64,000 bases of DNA. It comes from Desulfovibrio sp. Huiquan2017 (GTDB taxonomy: Bacteria; Desulfobacterota; Desulfovibrionia; Desulfovibrionales; Desulfovibrionaceae). The stretch is taken from the NCBI RefSeq assembly GCF_017351175.1, contig NZ_JAFMPN010000003.1, positions 124,001-188,000 of the forward strand, in the 5' to 3' direction. The translations under genes were made by a program, and so were the position numbers. Shown piece by piece: positions 62,843-64,000 of the stretch (position 1 is its first letter; each line of letters opens with the position of its first letter). The notes beneath the pieces were generated by a model. It made no database searches, was not told the DNA's origin, and saw nothing but the letters and a program-made list of their open reading frames with translations.

Positions 62843-63361
62843 ATGGGCGAAAGAACCGGTATTATCACGTTCCAAGGCAATCCGTTGACCTTGATCGGCC
62901 CTGAAATCAAAGTCGGCGACACCGCGCCCGACTTCACCGTGACCGCCAACGACCTCTCCCCCGCCACCCTGTCCGATTTCTCCGGCAAGATGCTGGTCAT
63001 CGCTTCTGTGCCCTCCCTGGACACCCCGGTTTGCGATATGGAGACCCGCCGTTTCAACACCGAGGCCTCGTCCCTGGGCGACGGAGTGAAAATCCTGACC
63101 GTCAGCATGGATCTGCCCTTTGCCCAGGCCCGCTGGTGCGGCGCGGCCGGAATCGAAGCCGTGCAGACCCTTTCCGACCATGCCCAGGCTTCCTTCGGCG
63201 AGAACTGGGGCACGCTCATCAAGGAGCTGCGCCTGTTGACCCGCGCCGTCTTTGTAATCGGCAAGGACGGCAAGGTCGCCTATGTCCAATATCTCAAGGA
63301 AATCACCGAGGAACCCGACTACGAGGCCGCCCTGAAGGTGGTCCGGGAGCTGGTCGGCTAA
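62843..63361 (+). CDS. tpx: Thiol peroxidase
   Basis: 172 residues from ATG 62843 (AAAGGAG upstream); an ATG at 62795 is less suitable. Peroxidatic C64 in SVPSLDTPVCDMETRRFN and resolving C99 in FAQARWCGA define an atypical 2-Cys peroxiredoxin of the Tpx type, which reduces hydroperoxides using thioredoxin. The N-terminal GERTGIITFQGNPLTLIG is standard. Such enzymes protect anaerobes during oxygen exposure. Transcribed alone. Confidence 0.97.
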   Translation: MGERTGIITFQGNPLTLIGPEIKVGDTAPDFTVTANDLSPATLSDFSGKMLVIASVPSLDTPVCDMETRRFNTEASSLGDGVKILTVSMDLPFAQARWCGAAGIEAVQTLSDHAQASFGENWGTLIKELRLLTRAVFVIGKDGKVAYVQYLKEITEEPDYEAALKVVRELVG

Positions 63362-63389
63362 TCCCGTTCCCACGCGAAACGCAGAAAAC

Positions 63390-63424
63390 AACGGCCCGGA
63401 AGGCATCCCCTTCCGGGCCGTTTT
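63390..63424 (+). terminator. Terminator after tpx
   Basis: A 14-bp perfect stem (63390-63403 with 63409-63422), loop CATCC, then a short T run. Confidence 0.9.
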
Positions 63425-63629
63425 GTATCCAACCGACGGCAAAGCAGGACATCCCCTCCCTTTCCCCGGCTTGACGCTCCAACTGAAACAGGGGGTTGGC
63501 ATTGCACCCGGCCCGCTGTGGCAATGTCTGCATGCGCACGCATGTTGCCCAGACGATTCCCGACAGGAAGATGGCCCCCCGACCCGATTCGCCCATACGG
63601 ACAGGGCTTGCCTTTTGTTTCGCATTTTA

Positions 63630-63649
63630 ATATCAATACATCTTGATAT
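63630..63649. promoter_or_regulatory. SahR-like operator upstream of metF
   Basis: ATATCAA-N6-TTGATAT, perfect 7-bp arms in an AT-rich stretch 147 bp before the metF ATG. It resembles, from memory, the sites of SahR, the S-adenosylhomocysteine-responsive repressor of methionine-cycle genes in Desulfovibrio. Confidence 0.5.
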
Positions 63650-63795
63650 ACGAATTTAACTGCGATACCAATGGCCGGGCAATCGGTTCCTTCGCGAGCG
63701 ATAGCCCGATCCGACAAACAAAGCGCGGCATGACGGACGGACCGGAGGCGGCGCAAAGCCGCTCCGGGACAGAAATCCCGCCACAAGGACAGACC

Positions 63796-64000
63796 ATGAA
63801 AATCATCGATCGCATCCGGGACAACGGCCCCTTCCTTTCCCTTGAATTCTTCCCACCCAAGGAACGCGGCCAATGGCCCCGTTTCTTCGACCAGGTGGAC
63901 CGACTGGCCGGGCTCGACCCGTTATTCGCTTCGGTCACCTACGGGGCGGGAGGCTCGTTCCGGGACAACACGCTGGAAATCGCGGCCGAGGTGCACGGGC
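63796..64000 (+). CDS. metF: Methylenetetrahydrofolate reductase (C-terminus beyond window)
   Basis: 68 residues are visible from ATG 63796 (AAGGA upstream) to the window edge. The opening SLEFFPPKERG and SVTYGAGGS are hallmarks of MetF, a FAD enzyme that reduces methylene-tetrahydrofolate to methyl-tetrahydrofolate for methionine synthesis and, in acetogens and sulfate reducers, one-carbon metabolism. The remaining three quarters of the barrel lie outside. The upstream SahR-like palindrome supports methionine-cycle control. Confidence 0.92.
   Translation, partial: MKIIDRIRDNGPFLSLEFFPPKERGQWPRFFDQVDRLAGLDPLFASVTYGAGGSFRDNTLEIAAEVHG

Larger units (their letters stand above)
63362..63795. other. 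Intergenic region upstream of metF
   Basis: About 430 bp holding the tpx terminator, a palindrome CATGCG-CA-CGCATG (63531-63544), the operator at 63630 and, close to metF, two hairpins (CCGGAGGCGGC...GCCGCTCCGG near 63743-63768 and GGGA...TCCC). No gene is seen, and no riboswitch consensus was recognised. Confidence 0.55.

Noticed and set aside
63515-63535. Sigma-54-like TGGCA...TGCA near the metF region
   Set aside because: Spacing between GG and GC is two bases too short.
63743-63790. Possible SAH or SAM riboswitch before metF
   Set aside because: Hairpins are present but no conserved core of either family could be matched.

Overview
The window is a gene-dense, GC-rich chromosomal segment. 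Its gene content fits a sulfate-reducing deltaproteobacterium of the Desulfovibrionaceae, probably Pseudodesulfovibrio or a close relative. Pointers are a CbiR/CobU cobamide salvage pair, an HmcB-like periplasmic iron-sulfur protein with a membrane cytochrome, an SLC13-type anion permease, bacterioferritin, methylglyoxal synthase and many two-component proteins. This assignment rests on gene content and codon style; no rRNA or marker gene is present. No tRNA, rRNA, CRISPR array, transposase or prophage was found.

Layout. 1-8814: a partial MarR regulator, an EndoQ-UvrD repair fusion, cbiR-cobU, a DHH phosphoesterase and polA. 8844-10863: an AT-rich accessory patch with a nuclease-like protein of unknown function, a palindromic repeat element and a small Cys/His-rich protein. 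11042-20987: a periplasmic solute-binding protein, an RND efflux pair, DUF1844-argC, a nitroreductase, csaA, and a cytochrome/Fe-S membrane module behind a CsoR/CstR-like operator. 21392-26348: citrate synthase, NAD kinase, a DEAD-box helicase and a glycosyltransferase-like protein. 26361-31026: an HD-GYP response regulator divergent from a large hybrid sensor kinase. 31034-36073: a leftward group with DUF1566, a disulfide oxidoreductase, a SET-domain protein and a GNAT/ATP-grasp ligase. 36705-40226: a large VCBS-repeat adhesin downstream of an excellent Fur box. 40414-46108: a GapN-like dehydrogenase, ybaK and an EmrAB-type pump with its TetR regulator. 46355-51968: an orphan gene with a sigma-28-like promoter, a kinase/sigma-54 regulator pair, and a convergent Lon-type protease carrying an inserted receiver domain. 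52532-64000: a USP-like protein with an SLC13 permease, nhaB, mgsA, bfr, a second aldehyde dehydrogenase, galE, a degenerate sigma-54 activator, tpx and the start of metF behind a SahR-like operator.

The most unusual items are the receiver-Lon fusion next to a complete two-component pair, the EndoQ-UvrD fusion ending in a possible beta-clamp motif, the SET plus GNAT/ATP-grasp cassette, the isolated AT-rich nuclease-like gene, and the enhancer-binding protein that has lost its phosphoacceptor, GAFTGA and Walker B residues. Regulatory palindromes upstream of several operons suggest iron (Fur), sulfur or copper (CsoR/CstR), methionine-cycle (SahR) and flagellar (sigma-28) control. All of these are inferred from sequence only.
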